A stretch of 64,000 nt of DNA from Pseudomonadota bacterium (GTDB lineage Bacteria; Pseudomonadota; Gammaproteobacteria; Eutrophobiales; Eutrophobiaceae): assembly GCA_013112535.1 (NCBI GenBank), contig JABFGI010000006.1, positions 62,001-126,000 of the forward strand, given 5' to 3'. The notes beneath the pieces were generated by a model. The model was given only the letters and a program-made list of their open reading frames with translations, did not search any database and was not told the origin of the DNA. Shown here piece after piece: positions 38,927-47,456 of this stretch. The position numbers and the translations under genes are program-made. Numbering within the stretch: position 1 is the first letter of the stretch; every line of letters starts with the position of its first letter.

Positions 38927-39754
38927 TTATTTTTTACAGTTTATAATTCCAAGGCTGTCTAATGTCGGTGGCTTTGCTATTCCTCTAACCGGTGCTTCAG
39001 CAACAATCTTGTTGTCTTCAATCAATAATAAAAGCTGGCGTAATTGACCGGTCTCTCTAAAATTCATATTGCTTCCTTTTTGACCATCAAAAGAAAGTTC
39101 GCTTTTAAGATAATTTAACATTTTTTCCGGATTCGTTATTTGTGTTCTCGCAACAGTATCTGTTGTCATTTTAACTGCTGACCAACCAGACCAGGAGTAA
39201 TCATCCATTTTGACTTTATGATTCTTTTTAAAACGTTTATTAAGATCACGTGCTGCAAATTTTACAAAATCAGCATGCCATGCCTGAGCTTTTGCATTTG
39301 AGTCAGCTTCTTTTTTCTGCCACTGTGATAAAGCATCTTCGGCCATACGATTACTTGGAATAATATGTAAGGTGTTGTCAGCACATGCTGCTCTGATGCT
39401 GTCATCGCTGATAGATAGATTGAACACAGGTGTGTTAGATAAACTTTTAGCCAGTATTTGAAAATTATCAATATCAACAGCTGTTAATACAGCAATATAG
39501 TCAGAAAAATCATGTGTCAATGCATCTTTAGTCGCAAAGAGGTCGAGGTTATATTTTTGATTTAGAAATTGTCCTTGTAAATTAGCTTCTTCTAATCCCT
39601 GTTTAACACCGAGTAGAGCAGAGTGTTCTTTATCGCCGACATAGGCAAAATTAACTTCAATTATTTCAGCCGAAGCTGTTTTGCATACTAGAAGTGTTGC
39701 TATCAGACTTATCAAAACTGTATTAATAGTTTTATTTAACATAGTGTTTACCAT
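38927..39754 (-). CDS. PQQ-system-type periplasmic substrate-binding protein
   Basis: The 275-residue protein has a signal peptide (about residues 1-28) and resembles the ABC-type binding proteins found in PQQ-dependent alcohol dehydrogenase loci. Recognisable blocks are FAYVGDKEHSALLGVKQGLEEAN near the N-terminus and WSGWSAVKMTTDTVART. It is transcribed with the beta-propeller gene. No ABC permease or ATPase gene is adjacent, so it may act as a periplasmic ligand sensor. That is inference. Confidence 0.8.
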   Translation of the reverse strand: MVNTMLNKTINTVLISLIATLLVCKTASAEIIEVNFAYVGDKEHSALLGVKQGLEEANLQGQFLNQKYNLDLFATKDALTHDFSDYIAVLTAVDIDNFQILAKSLSNTPVFNLSISDDSIRAACADNTLHIIPSNRMAEDALSQWQKKEADSNAKAQAWHADFVKFAARDLNKRFKKNHKVKMDDYSWSGWSAVKMTTDTVARTQITNPEKMLNYLKSELSFDGQKGSNMNFRETGQLRQLLLLIEDNKIVAEAPVRGIAKPPTLDSLGIINCKK

Positions 39755-39945
39755 TATTCCTTAAATGAATAAATTTGATATAAGTAATGAATATGAATTT
39801 TTGAGAGAAAAAGCTTAAAATTCCATAAGCTTGGCAAATTACCTGCTGAAGTAATTATATGACAATAGAATATAAAATAAATTCAGTCGAAACAGGATAG
39901 GAAAATTGCCTGTTTTATAAGCTATTTACGAATTAATTTTCATTG

Positions 39946-41112
39946 CTACCAATTTTTACGGCGACGATATATTGTGGTGCGGTCAATATTTAACATTCTG
40001 GCGGCTTTGCTAACATTCCCACCTGCTTTTAATAGTGCCTTTTTAATTAATTCGTCTTCATTTAATTGTAAGCTGGTAGAAATAGTTTTATGGCGATGTT
40101 TATCGATGACCATAAGAAAACAACCCAGAATTTCTCTATGTTTTTTATAGGGTTTTACCAGTAAGCGTGCCGGATCAGCGTACGTTTGATGTAATTCCAG
40201 TTCACATTCTTTTTCCATTCCATCATTAACACATTGTTTAATTATACTTATAAGTTCAGGAAAAAAAGATTGCACAGGTTGATTAAGCATGGATACCGGC
40301 TCATTCAGAAATGAATATGCATGGGCATTGATATCGATAATACATCCATATTTATCTACTAAAAATGAAGCGTTGTTTGGCCATTTAGACTGAAAATTAC
40401 GGTAGGCCAGTCGCAATTCCTCACGTTTTTTGTATTGGATAACTGACAAGTCTGATTCTATAGATTGGCTTATCGATATAGCTAGTGCCATTGCTTCTAC
40501 ACAGACTTTGTTTGCTGGCCCGGTAATGTCAACACAACCAATAACCGTACGGTCAGCTGGATTGTGTATAGGAGAGCCATAACAAACCCAGGGTTGCCAA
40601 CCCTGACAGTAGTGTTCAGAGCCTAAAATAAGTTCCGGGCGACCCAGAGTTAATGGTGTACCAACACCATTGGGGCCAACAATATTTTCGTTCCACTCGC
40701 CGCCAGGTCTAAAGTTTATTTTTTCAAGATGACTTTGTGTTCGCTGATGACCCACCGAATAAATTATTCTTCCTGATTTGTCAGCAAGTACGATGACGTG
40801 TCCAGTGGCACTAATCGTATCAGACATTTTATCTAGCACATTTTTTGCTGAAACACCGAGATTTTCTGAAGAAAGTTTATTTTGAATTTCAGAATTTGAA
40901 ATAACTGATTTCGCTCTGGTACTTAGGGGGTTAATGCCTAAATCACGAGATTTTAGCCATCGATCAACGATAACTGGTCTAAGACGCATGTCATTTAGTT
41001 CGCCAGTGCCAACAAACTTTTCCCAAATATTCGCAACTGTGTTTGACGATATTCTGGCGTTTTGATTAATAAATGCTTTTGTCGTTTCTAATGGCGACAT
41101 TTTATATCCCAA
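39946..41112 (-). CDS. AcoR-like GAF-PAS-Fis transcription regulator without AAA+ domain
   Basis: The 388-residue protein has an AcoR-type N-terminal part: SDRW-like DRWLKSRDLGINPL, then a GAF domain with NFRPGGEWNENIVGPNGVGTPL and GSEHYCQGWQPWVCYGSPIH. A PAS-like domain follows (about 230-340), then a Fis-type helix-turn-helix at the very end (GGNVSKAARMLNIDRTTIYRR). The AAA+ sigma-54 activation domain normally lying between GAF and HTH is absent. It is divergent from the AOR cluster, so it probably controls it, in response to an aldehyde or alcohol; the inducer is unknown. Confidence 0.85.
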   Translation of the reverse strand: MGYKMSPLETTKAFINQNARISSNTVANIWEKFVGTGELNDMRLRPVIVDRWLKSRDLGINPLSTRAKSVISNSEIQNKLSSENLGVSAKNVLDKMSDTISATGHVIVLADKSGRIIYSVGHQRTQSHLEKINFRPGGEWNENIVGPNGVGTPLTLGRPELILGSEHYCQGWQPWVCYGSPIHNPADRTVIGCVDITGPANKVCVEAMALAISISQSIESDLSVIQYKKREELRLAYRNFQSKWPNNASFLVDKYGCIIDINAHAYSFLNEPVSMLNQPVQSFFPELISIIKQCVNDGMEKECELELHQTYADPARLLVKPYKKHREILGCFLMVIDKHRHKTISTSLQLNEDELIKKALLKAGGNVSKAARMLNIDRTTIYRRRKNW

Positions 41113-41433
41113 GCTTCAGTCAATTTGTATCAGGTAAGTATAGTAGAAATAGTTTAAATACTTTTTATCAACTTCATTTTCTATTCTGGCAAAACAATTT
41201 TATATAATAATAGCAGCATCGAAAATCAAACCGTTGCATTTTGCAACATGCTAATTTTAAAAGGGAATTTAATAAGAAATGTCTTTCATATTTTGCTGAT
41301 ATCATGAAAAATACAGTTTATACTTTGCTTCATAAGCGTAAGTAATTTTTATGTCTATAATCATATTTGAAGTTAGTTTGAAATTGAATCATTAGAATTC
41401 AAGTCAAAAAATAACCACAAGAGGAGTATGTTT
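41113..41433. promoter_or_regulatory. AOR/regulator intergenic region with inverted repeat
   Basis: This AT-rich gap between the divergent regulator and the AOR cluster must hold both promoters. It contains the perfect inverted repeat GTTGCATTTTGCAAC (41233-41247) about 187 bp before the aorA start. A possible -10 (TATACT, 41319-41324) is visible but has no well-spaced -35. I see no GG-N10-GC sigma-54 element. The GAGGAG ribosome site is at 41421-41426. Confidence 0.5.
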
Positions 41434-41913
41434 ATGTTCAGATCTTTACAGATTGAACCGGAAAAATGCACTGGTTGTCTGCAATGTGAAATGGCCTGTT
41501 CTTACATCGAAACAGGAAAATACAATCCTGCAAAATCCCGAATCAAAATATTTACTTTTCATGAAGAAGGTCGATTCGTCCCATATACCTGTACACAATG
41601 TAGTGAAGCCTGGTGCTTACATGCCTGCCCTGTGGAAGCAATCGTTATAAATGAGACTACCGGCGCAAAAGAAGTCATTGATGATGTTTGTGTTGGATGT
41701 AAAGTTTGCACCATAGCCTGTCCATTCGGCACGATTAATTATAATCAGGAAGCTGGTACGGTTCATAAATGTGATCTGTGTCAAGGTGATCCAGAGTGTG
41801 TTAAAGCCTGTCCAACTGATGCGCTTACTTATGTTGATGCAGATGCAGGCGGACTGGAAAGAATGCGTGCTCATGCAGCGCAAAATCTTCCTCAAGATAG
41901 TGCGCAAGCATAG
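41434..41913 (+). CDS. aorA: AOR-associated ferredoxin, four [4Fe-4S] clusters
   Basis: The 159-residue iron-sulfur protein has four cysteine groups, CTGCLQCEMAC, CTQCSEAWCLHACP, CVGCKVCTIACP and CDLCQGDPECVKACP, enough for four [4Fe-4S] clusters. It matches the electron-transfer subunit (AorA) of the Aromatoleum-type tungsten aldehyde oxidoreductase. The ATG at 41434 is chosen because the GAGGAG site is 7 bases upstream; an ATG at 41428 would be only 1 base from it. It precedes aorB by 11 bp. Confidence 0.9.
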   Translation: MFRSLQIEPEKCTGCLQCEMACSYIETGKYNPAKSRIKIFTFHEEGRFVPYTCTQCSEAWCLHACPVEAIVINETTGAKEVIDDVCVGCKVCTIACPFGTINYNQEAGTVHKCDLCQGDPECVKACPTDALTYVDADAGGLERMRAHAAQNLPQDSAQA

Positions 41914-41924
41914 GAGTGTGAAAA

Positions 41925-43778
41925 ATGTCCTGGACTAAAAAAGTATTACGAGTGAATTTAACAGAAGGTTCAATATCTGAAGAGCCTTTAAATATGGAAT
42001 GGGCAATGGATTATTTGGGTCAACGTGGTTTGGCAACCAAATATCTGGTCGAAGAAACTGACCCTAAAAGTGATGCATTAAGCCCTGAAAACAAGATGAT
42101 CATGACGACCGGTCCGTTGACCGGGACGATTGCGTCTACTGCAGGCCGCTATTCCGTTGTTACCAAGAGCCCATTAACAGGTGCAATAGCCTGTTCCAAT
42201 TCAGGCGGTTATATTGGTAATGAGATGAAAAACGCTGGGTGGGACATGATTATCTTTGAAGGTAAAGCCCCAAATCCGGTGTATTTATATATTGAAAATG
42301 ATAAAGCTGAGTTACTTCCCGCTGATGATCTTTGGGGCAAAACTGTTTGGGAAACTGATGAGCTGCTGCACACTAAACATCAGGAGCCCCAGCTAAGAGT
42401 TGCTGCAATTGGACGTTCAGCAGAAAAAGGCTGTTTATTTGCTGCAATTGTTAATGATCTGCATCGTGCGGCCGGGCGATCTGGAGTAGGGACGGTCATG
42501 GCATCCAAAAACCTTAAAGCAGTTGCAATACGAGGTACGTTGGGCGTTGGTAATATTGAGAATCCTAAAGAATTTTTACAAGCAACTCAGGATGGCAAGA
42601 AAGTGTTGGCTGAAAATGCAGTCACAGGTGAAGGTTTGCCTGAGCATGGTACTCAGGTATTGATGAATGTTATCAATGAAGTTGGTGCTTTACCTACTCG
42701 AAATCACCGAGAAGTCCAGTTTGAAGGTGCGGGTAAGATATCAGCCGAAGCGATGCGTGAAGTCCGAGAAGGTGATGGCAGAGCAAATCTCACAACAAAT
42801 GCAGCATGTTTTGGTTGTACTATAGCCTGTCAGCGTGTTTCTACCGTCGATAAAACTCATTTCACAGTAAAAGATAAACCTGAATATCAAGGAAGCTCTG
42901 GAGGTCTCGAATTTGAAAATGCCTGGTCTTTAGGAACTGATTGTGGAGTTGATGATCTGGATGCGATTACATTTGCTAATTATCTCTGTAATGAGGATGG
43001 GATGGACCCAATTAGCCTTGGAGCGACGATAGCTGCAGCGATGGAATTATTCGAAGAAGGCTATATTACGGTCGAAAATACGGATGGAGTCGAATTGAAA
43101 TTCGGGTCTGCTGAAGCACTTGTTTGGGCGACAGAAGTCACTGCAAAAGGTGAAGGTTTTGGTAAGGAACTGGGTCTGGGATCAAAAAGACTTTGCGAAA
43201 AATATGGTCGACCCGAATTTTCCATGACGGTTAAAGGGCAGGAATTCCCTGCTTATGACCCACGTGGTATACAGGGAATAGGCTTAGCCTATGCCACTTC
43301 AAATCGTGGTGCCTGTCATCTGAGAGGCTATACCGTTGCATCTGAAATAATGGGCATTCCGGAAAAAACGGATCCACTGGAAACTGAGGGTAAAGCCGGG
43401 TTGGTCAAAGCTTTTCAAGATGCAACTGCTGTCGTTGACTCTGTCGGAATATGTGTTTTTTCAACATTTGCCTGGTCTATGGAAGACATTGCGCCGCAAA
43501 TTGATGCCGCATGCGAAGGAGACTGGAGTGTTGACAGATGCCTTGAAGTTGGTGAGCGCATCTGGACGATGGAACGTGACTATAATCTGGCCGCTGGTCT
43601 GACGGCTATGGATGACACATTGCCAAAACGTTTAATAAAAGATATTGCAGCGAAATCCGGGCCTGCAGAGGGTAGAGTAAACGATTTGAGTAAAATGTTG
43701 CCAGAGTATTATGAGGTTCGTGGATGGACGCCAGATGGTGTGCCAACAGAAGAAACTCGCCAGAGACTTGGTCTATAG
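41925..43778 (+). CDS. aorB: Aldehyde:ferredoxin oxidoreductase, tungsten subunit
   Basis: The 617-residue protein belongs to the AOR family, which oxidises aldehydes to acids with a tungsten bis-molybdopterin cofactor. The N-terminal half carries the pterin-binding blocks TGPLTGT, GRYSVVTKSPLTG and NSGGYIGNEMKNAGWD. The [4Fe-4S] cluster motif CFGCTIAC is at residues 295-302, with a later cysteine in SVGICVFS. Neighbouring ferredoxin, FAD and MoaD-like genes match the AorABC organisation of Aromatoleum. The physiological aldehyde is not known. Confidence 0.93.
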   Translation: MSWTKKVLRVNLTEGSISEEPLNMEWAMDYLGQRGLATKYLVEETDPKSDALSPENKMIMTTGPLTGTIASTAGRYSVVTKSPLTGAIACSNSGGYIGNEMKNAGWDMIIFEGKAPNPVYLYIENDKAELLPADDLWGKTVWETDELLHTKHQEPQLRVAAIGRSAEKGCLFAAIVNDLHRAAGRSGVGTVMASKNLKAVAIRGTLGVGNIENPKEFLQATQDGKKVLAENAVTGEGLPEHGTQVLMNVINEVGALPTRNHREVQFEGAGKISAEAMREVREGDGRANLTTNAACFGCTIACQRVSTVDKTHFTVKDKPEYQGSSGGLEFENAWSLGTDCGVDDLDAITFANYLCNEDGMDPISLGATIAAAMELFEEGYITVENTDGVELKFGSAEALVWATEVTAKGEGFGKELGLGSKRLCEKYGRPEFSMTVKGQEFPAYDPRGIQGIGLAYATSNRGACHLRGYTVASEIMGIPEKTDPLETEGKAGLVKAFQDATAVVDSVGICVFSTFAWSMEDIAPQIDAACEGDWSVDRCLEVGERIWTMERDYNLAAGLTAMDDTLPKRLIKDIAAKSGPAEGRVNDLSKMLPEYYEVRGWTPDGVPTEETRQRLGL

Positions 43779-43790
43779 AGGGGTAATATC

Positions 43791-45059
43791 ATGCGGCACG
43801 TTATAATCGGAGCTGGCCCTGCTGGTGTGATAGCTGCAGAAACGATTCGTAAAGCTGATCCTGCATCATCCATCACCATTATTGGTGCTGAAAAAGAAAC
43901 GCCATACTCGCGTATGGCGCTTCCTTATCTCCTGCATGGCAGAATAGAAGAAAAGGGTACTAATCTACGTACATCAGAAGACCAATTTAATACGCTTAAA
44001 ATTGATTTGATCAACGCCAGGGTTGATAAAGTTGACCCTCCCAATAATAAGGTAATACTTGATAATGGCGATTCAGTCGACTATGACCAGTTACTGATCG
44101 CAACCGGGTCACGGCCTTATACATCTAATCTTGATGAACTCAATTCAAGCAGAGTACAGTCCTGTTGGACTTTGGAAGATGGTCGCAAAATCATGGAGCA
44201 TGCTAATAAGGGTGATGATGTGTTATTAGTTGGTGCTGGTTTTGTTGCCTGTATTATCATGAATGCACTGATAGCACGTGGAACAAATTTAACAACTATC
44301 GTTCGTGGTAAACAAATGGTCAGAAGTATGATGAACCCAACGGCAAGTGCTATGGTTAAACAATGGTGTTTAAAAGAAGGTTTAAATGTTCTGACCGAGA
44401 CCATTATAGATGATGCGTGTATAAAAGATGACGGTAAAATTGAGGTTAACTTTAATACTGGCGACAAGATGGATGCTGATCTGATCATTGTTGCTACTGG
44501 TGTTCAACCTAATGTTGAGTTTCTTGAAGGAAGCGGCATTGAAGTAGACAATGGTATTGTCATTGATGAATATTTGCGCACCAATATTCCAAATATTTAT
44601 GCTGCTGGTGATTGCGCTCAGGGATTTGATTTTTCAACGGGAGAACAAACAGTTCATATTATTCAACCTACGGCAGCAGACCATGGACGCGTGGCAGGTT
44701 TGAATATGACTGGACACAATTCCAGATTTCAGGGCAGCATATTGATGAATGTGTTGGATACGGTGGGTTTAATATCTGGTTCATTTGGTAAATGGCAGGG
44801 TATCGAAGGTGGGGAATCTGCAGAATTGTTAGATGAAGAAAATTATAAATATATAAATCTTCAATTCGAAGAAGATCGTTTAATAGGTGCATTAACACTA
44901 GGTCACACAGGGCACGTGGGCGTGATTCGTGGTCTTATTCAATCCAAAGTTAAACTGGGAGATTGGAAAGACAAGCTTAAAGAGGATCCGAGTCTTTTTA
45001 TGCATGCCTACCTTGCCAAAACTCAAGCTATTGGACACAATGCCGGAGTTTTTGGTTGA
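43791..45059 (+). CDS. aorC: AOR FAD subunit 1, with altered second dinucleotide motif
   Basis: The 422-residue protein is a two-domain pyridine-nucleotide-disulfide-type oxidoreductase. The FAD motif VIIGAGPAGVIAAET and the C-terminal IYAAGDCAQG motif are intact. In the second Rossmann domain the motif reads VGAGFVACI, losing the third glycine, and the acidic residue that usually binds the NADH ribose is lost (TTIVRGKQM). Its paralogue downstream keeps both. It follows aorB by 12 bp and should be the FAD subunit of the complex, but may use a different electron partner. Confidence 0.85.
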   Translation: MRHVIIGAGPAGVIAAETIRKADPASSITIIGAEKETPYSRMALPYLLHGRIEEKGTNLRTSEDQFNTLKIDLINARVDKVDPPNNKVILDNGDSVDYDQLLIATGSRPYTSNLDELNSSRVQSCWTLEDGRKIMEHANKGDDVLLVGAGFVACIIMNALIARGTNLTTIVRGKQMVRSMMNPTASAMVKQWCLKEGLNVLTETIIDDACIKDDGKIEVNFNTGDKMDADLIIVATGVQPNVEFLEGSGIEVDNGIVIDEYLRTNIPNIYAAGDCAQGFDFSTGEQTVHIIQPTAADHGRVAGLNMTGHNSRFQGSILMNVLDTVGLISGSFGKWQGIEGGESAELLDEENYKYINLQFEEDRLIGALTLGHTGHVGVIRGLIQSKVKLGDWKDKLKEDPSLFMHAYLAKTQAIGHNAGVFG

Positions 45060-45273
45060 TTTGATTCGTTATATAGATGATTAATCATTCATTGCAAAAC
45101 CTGATATTTTTATAATGTCAATCGGTCTTCGTTTAACTGAAGTTAATATCAAGCAAGCTGTTCTATAATAAAAATACAATAAATTATCTAAATCTTTCTT
45201 AATAGTTGTCTGTTAATGACTATGTAATATTCAATTAATATGGGTAAGCAGGTTTAGTAGAGGAGAATAATAA

Positions 45274-46545
45274 ATGCAGCATATTATTATCGGTGCCGGT
45301 CCAGCAGGTGTTATCGCCGCAGAAACATTACGAAAAGTTGAACCCTCCTCAAATATAGTTGTAATAGGTGATGAACCAGAACGACCGTATTCGCGCATGG
45401 CCTTACCTTATTATTTGATTGAGAAAATAGAAGAGGAAGGCACTTTTTTAAGGAAAAACCCTGATCATTTTAGCGATAAGAATATTGAAATAATCAAGGA
45501 TCGAGTTAACAAAATTGATACAGCTGCTAAAACTCTCAATCTTCAAGGAAAAGCATCCTTAAATTATGACAAGCTATTAATTGCAACCGGATCACATCCA
45601 ATCAGACCTCCTATTGATGGTATGGACTTACCCGGTATTCATTCATGTTGGACATTGGAAGATGGTAGAAATATTGCTAAACGTGCCAAACCCGGTGCAA
45701 ATGTCGTGTTAATGGGTGCGGGATTTATTGGCTGTATAGTTCTTGAAGCATTAGCACTACGAAAAGTTAACCTTACTGTTATTGAAATGGGTGATCGCAT
45801 GGTGCCCAGAATGATGGATCAAACGGCGGGAAATTTAATTAAAGAGTGGTGTCAGAAAAAAGGTGTTGCTGTCCATACATCTACTAAAATTGAATCAATT
45901 GAAAAAACGGGTATTTTTGGTAGTAAATTGAAAGTCAATTTAAGTAATGGAGAAAAATTAAAAGCCGATCTGGTTATATCAGCAACGGGCGTTGCTGCTA
46001 ATACACAATTTTTAGAGGATAGTGGTGTAGAAACTGATCATGGTGTTTTAGTTAATGATCGGTTGCAAACTAATAACACTGATATCTATGCAGCTGGTGA
46101 TGTTTGCCAGGGGAAAGATTTTTCGACGGGTGAATATAGTGTTCAGGCGATTCAACCGACAGCAGCAGATCATGGGCGTATTGCTGCATTGAACATGTCA
46201 GGAAGAGACTCGGTGCATCAAGGCTGTATCAATATGAATGTTCTCGACACAATGGGATTGATATCAAGTTCATATGGATTATGGATGGGCGTTGATGGAG
46301 GCGAATCTGTTCAGTTATGTGACAATGAACGTTATCGTTATTTAAGTCTTCAATTTGAAGATGATGTCCTGGTTGGTGCGCAGGCATTAGGATTAACTCA
46401 ACATGTTGGAGTTTTGCGTGGCTTAATACAAACCAAACTGAAATTGGGCAAGTGGAAAGATCAGCTGTTAAAAGATCCTACTTTAATTATGGAAGCCTAT
46501 CTTGCTAATACTCAGGCTATAGGTCATAACGCTAAAGTAATTTAA
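45274..46545 (+). CDS. AOR FAD subunit 2 (paralogue with intact NAD motif)
   Basis: The 423-residue protein is closely similar in length and order of motifs to the FAD subunit before it. It has the FAD motif IIIGAGPAGVIAAET, an intact second motif MGAGFIGCIVLEAL with the glutamate in LTVIEMGDRM, and the C-terminal DIYAAGDVCQG. It is therefore the better candidate to reduce NAD(P)+. It is preceded by a 214-bp gap and its own AGAGGAG ribosome site, so it may have a separate promoter. Confidence 0.85.
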   Translation: MQHIIIGAGPAGVIAAETLRKVEPSSNIVVIGDEPERPYSRMALPYYLIEKIEEEGTFLRKNPDHFSDKNIEIIKDRVNKIDTAAKTLNLQGKASLNYDKLLIATGSHPIRPPIDGMDLPGIHSCWTLEDGRNIAKRAKPGANVVLMGAGFIGCIVLEALALRKVNLTVIEMGDRMVPRMMDQTAGNLIKEWCQKKGVAVHTSTKIESIEKTGIFGSKLKVNLSNGEKLKADLVISATGVAANTQFLEDSGVETDHGVLVNDRLQTNNTDIYAAGDVCQGKDFSTGEYSVQAIQPTAADHGRIAALNMSGRDSVHQGCINMNVLDTMGLISSSYGLWMGVDGGESVQLCDNERYRYLSLQFEDDVLVGAQALGLTQHVGVLRGLIQTKLKLGKWKDQLLKDPTLIMEAYLANTQAIGHNAKVI

Positions 46546-46554
46546 TATTTCTAG

Positions 46555-46803
46555 ATGAAAATTACATTAAAGTTATACGCAGGTTTAAGTCAGTATTTAC
46601 CAGTAGATTCAAAAAATCATTCTACCAAGCTTGATATCTCGTCTTCTGCAACAGCTTCATCAGTGCTTGATAAATTTGTACCTGAAGGTGCTGCTCATTT
46701 AGTTTTACTTAATGGTGTATTTCTTGAGCCAGAAGAAAGAAAACTGCCAAAGTTAAAAGACGGCGATACTTTGGCTGTGTGGCCACCAGTAGCGGGTGGT
46801 TAA
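46555..46803 (+). CDS. MoaD/ThiS-like protein of the AOR cluster
   Basis: The 82-residue beta-grasp protein ends in the PPVAGG motif of MoaD/ThiS sulfur carriers. It lies 9 bp after the second FAD gene. Such a protein in an AOR cluster probably supplies sulfur for molybdopterin of the tungsten cofactor. A second MoaD-like gene is at 59134-59370, so the two may serve tungsten and molybdenum enzymes respectively. Confidence 0.85.
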   Translation: MKITLKLYAGLSQYLPVDSKNHSTKLDISSSATASSVLDKFVPEGAAHLVLLNGVFLEPEERKLPKLKDGDTLAVWPPVAGG

Positions 46804-46815
46804 CATTTATCCAGA

Positions 46816-47106
46816 ATGATTGAACGTTTTGAGCGCGAGATGGGAATTTCAAATAAGGAATTTTATCGCTTATTACCTCAAGCATTAAAAAACATGGATT
46901 ATGAGATAATTAACGATAATCTGATTAATGCTAATTATGCTGGTGGCAAGATAGAAATAGAACATGGTGTTGAACAAAAACGTAAAATTGCTTCACTTGA
47001 GTTACCTGTTTTACACGTTACCTTTACATTTGCAGATATATCTCCTGATAATATCGAATTATTTAATACAAAATTTAGTCAGGTTTATCAGCGTGGTGGC
47101 GGATGA
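46816..47106 (+). CDS. Unknown 96-residue protein ending in GGG
   Basis: I do not recognise the family. The protein has no signal peptide and has an alternating beta/alpha pattern (LPVLHVTFTFADISPDNIELF). It ends with YQRGGG, a C-terminal tri-glycine reminiscent of sulfur-carrier or ubiquitin-like tails. It starts 12 bp after the MoaD-like gene and is the last gene of the AOR cluster, so a role in cofactor assembly is plausible but unproven. Confidence 0.7.
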   Translation: MIERFEREMGISNKEFYRLLPQALKNMDYEIINDNLINANYAGGKIEIEHGVEQKRKIASLELPVLHVTFTFADISPDNIELFNTKFSQVYQRGGG

Positions 47107-47456
47107 TATCTTGTTGAATTATGTAACCTATTGAAATATAACAATAAAAAAGATTGTGGTGAAATTGCAACACAAAATTGTTAGTGACATTATTTCTAAT
47201 CAATATTAATTCTAAAAAATTCTACTGTAACCTTATAAAAGCAAAGTGATTTTTTATAATATGTTGTAAAATAACAACTAGATTTAATGGATAATTATAT
47301 TTGTTGTATAAAAGCAAAAAAATAATTGCATCATGAGGAAATCTGTTGTATTTTCCGTTCTTAAGTTTTGGTGGAAGGCTTAATCGCCTTTATATTTAAA
47401 GCTTATTAATTATAAATCTCTAGAGAGACATGTATTCCTAAAGGAGGATATACAAA
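47107..47456. promoter_or_regulatory. Intergenic region before the porin gene
   Basis: I see no gene here. The region is AT-rich and should hold the porin promoter. It contains an imperfect inverted repeat GTTGT-AAAATA-ACAAC (47263-47278), which loosely resembles the GTTGC-N5-GCAAC repeat before the AOR cluster. A strong AAGGAGG ribosome site is at 47441-47447, 9 bases before the GTG start. Confidence 0.45.

Noticed and set aside
41113-41433. Sigma-54 promoter before the AOR genes
   Set aside because: No GG-N10-GC element was found on the plus strand, and the adjacent regulator lacks the AAA+ domain needed for sigma-54 activation.
45077-45088. Palindrome ATGATTAATCAT after the first FAD subunit gene
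   Set aside because: Short and AT-only in an AT-rich gap, with no matching copy seen; expected by chance.
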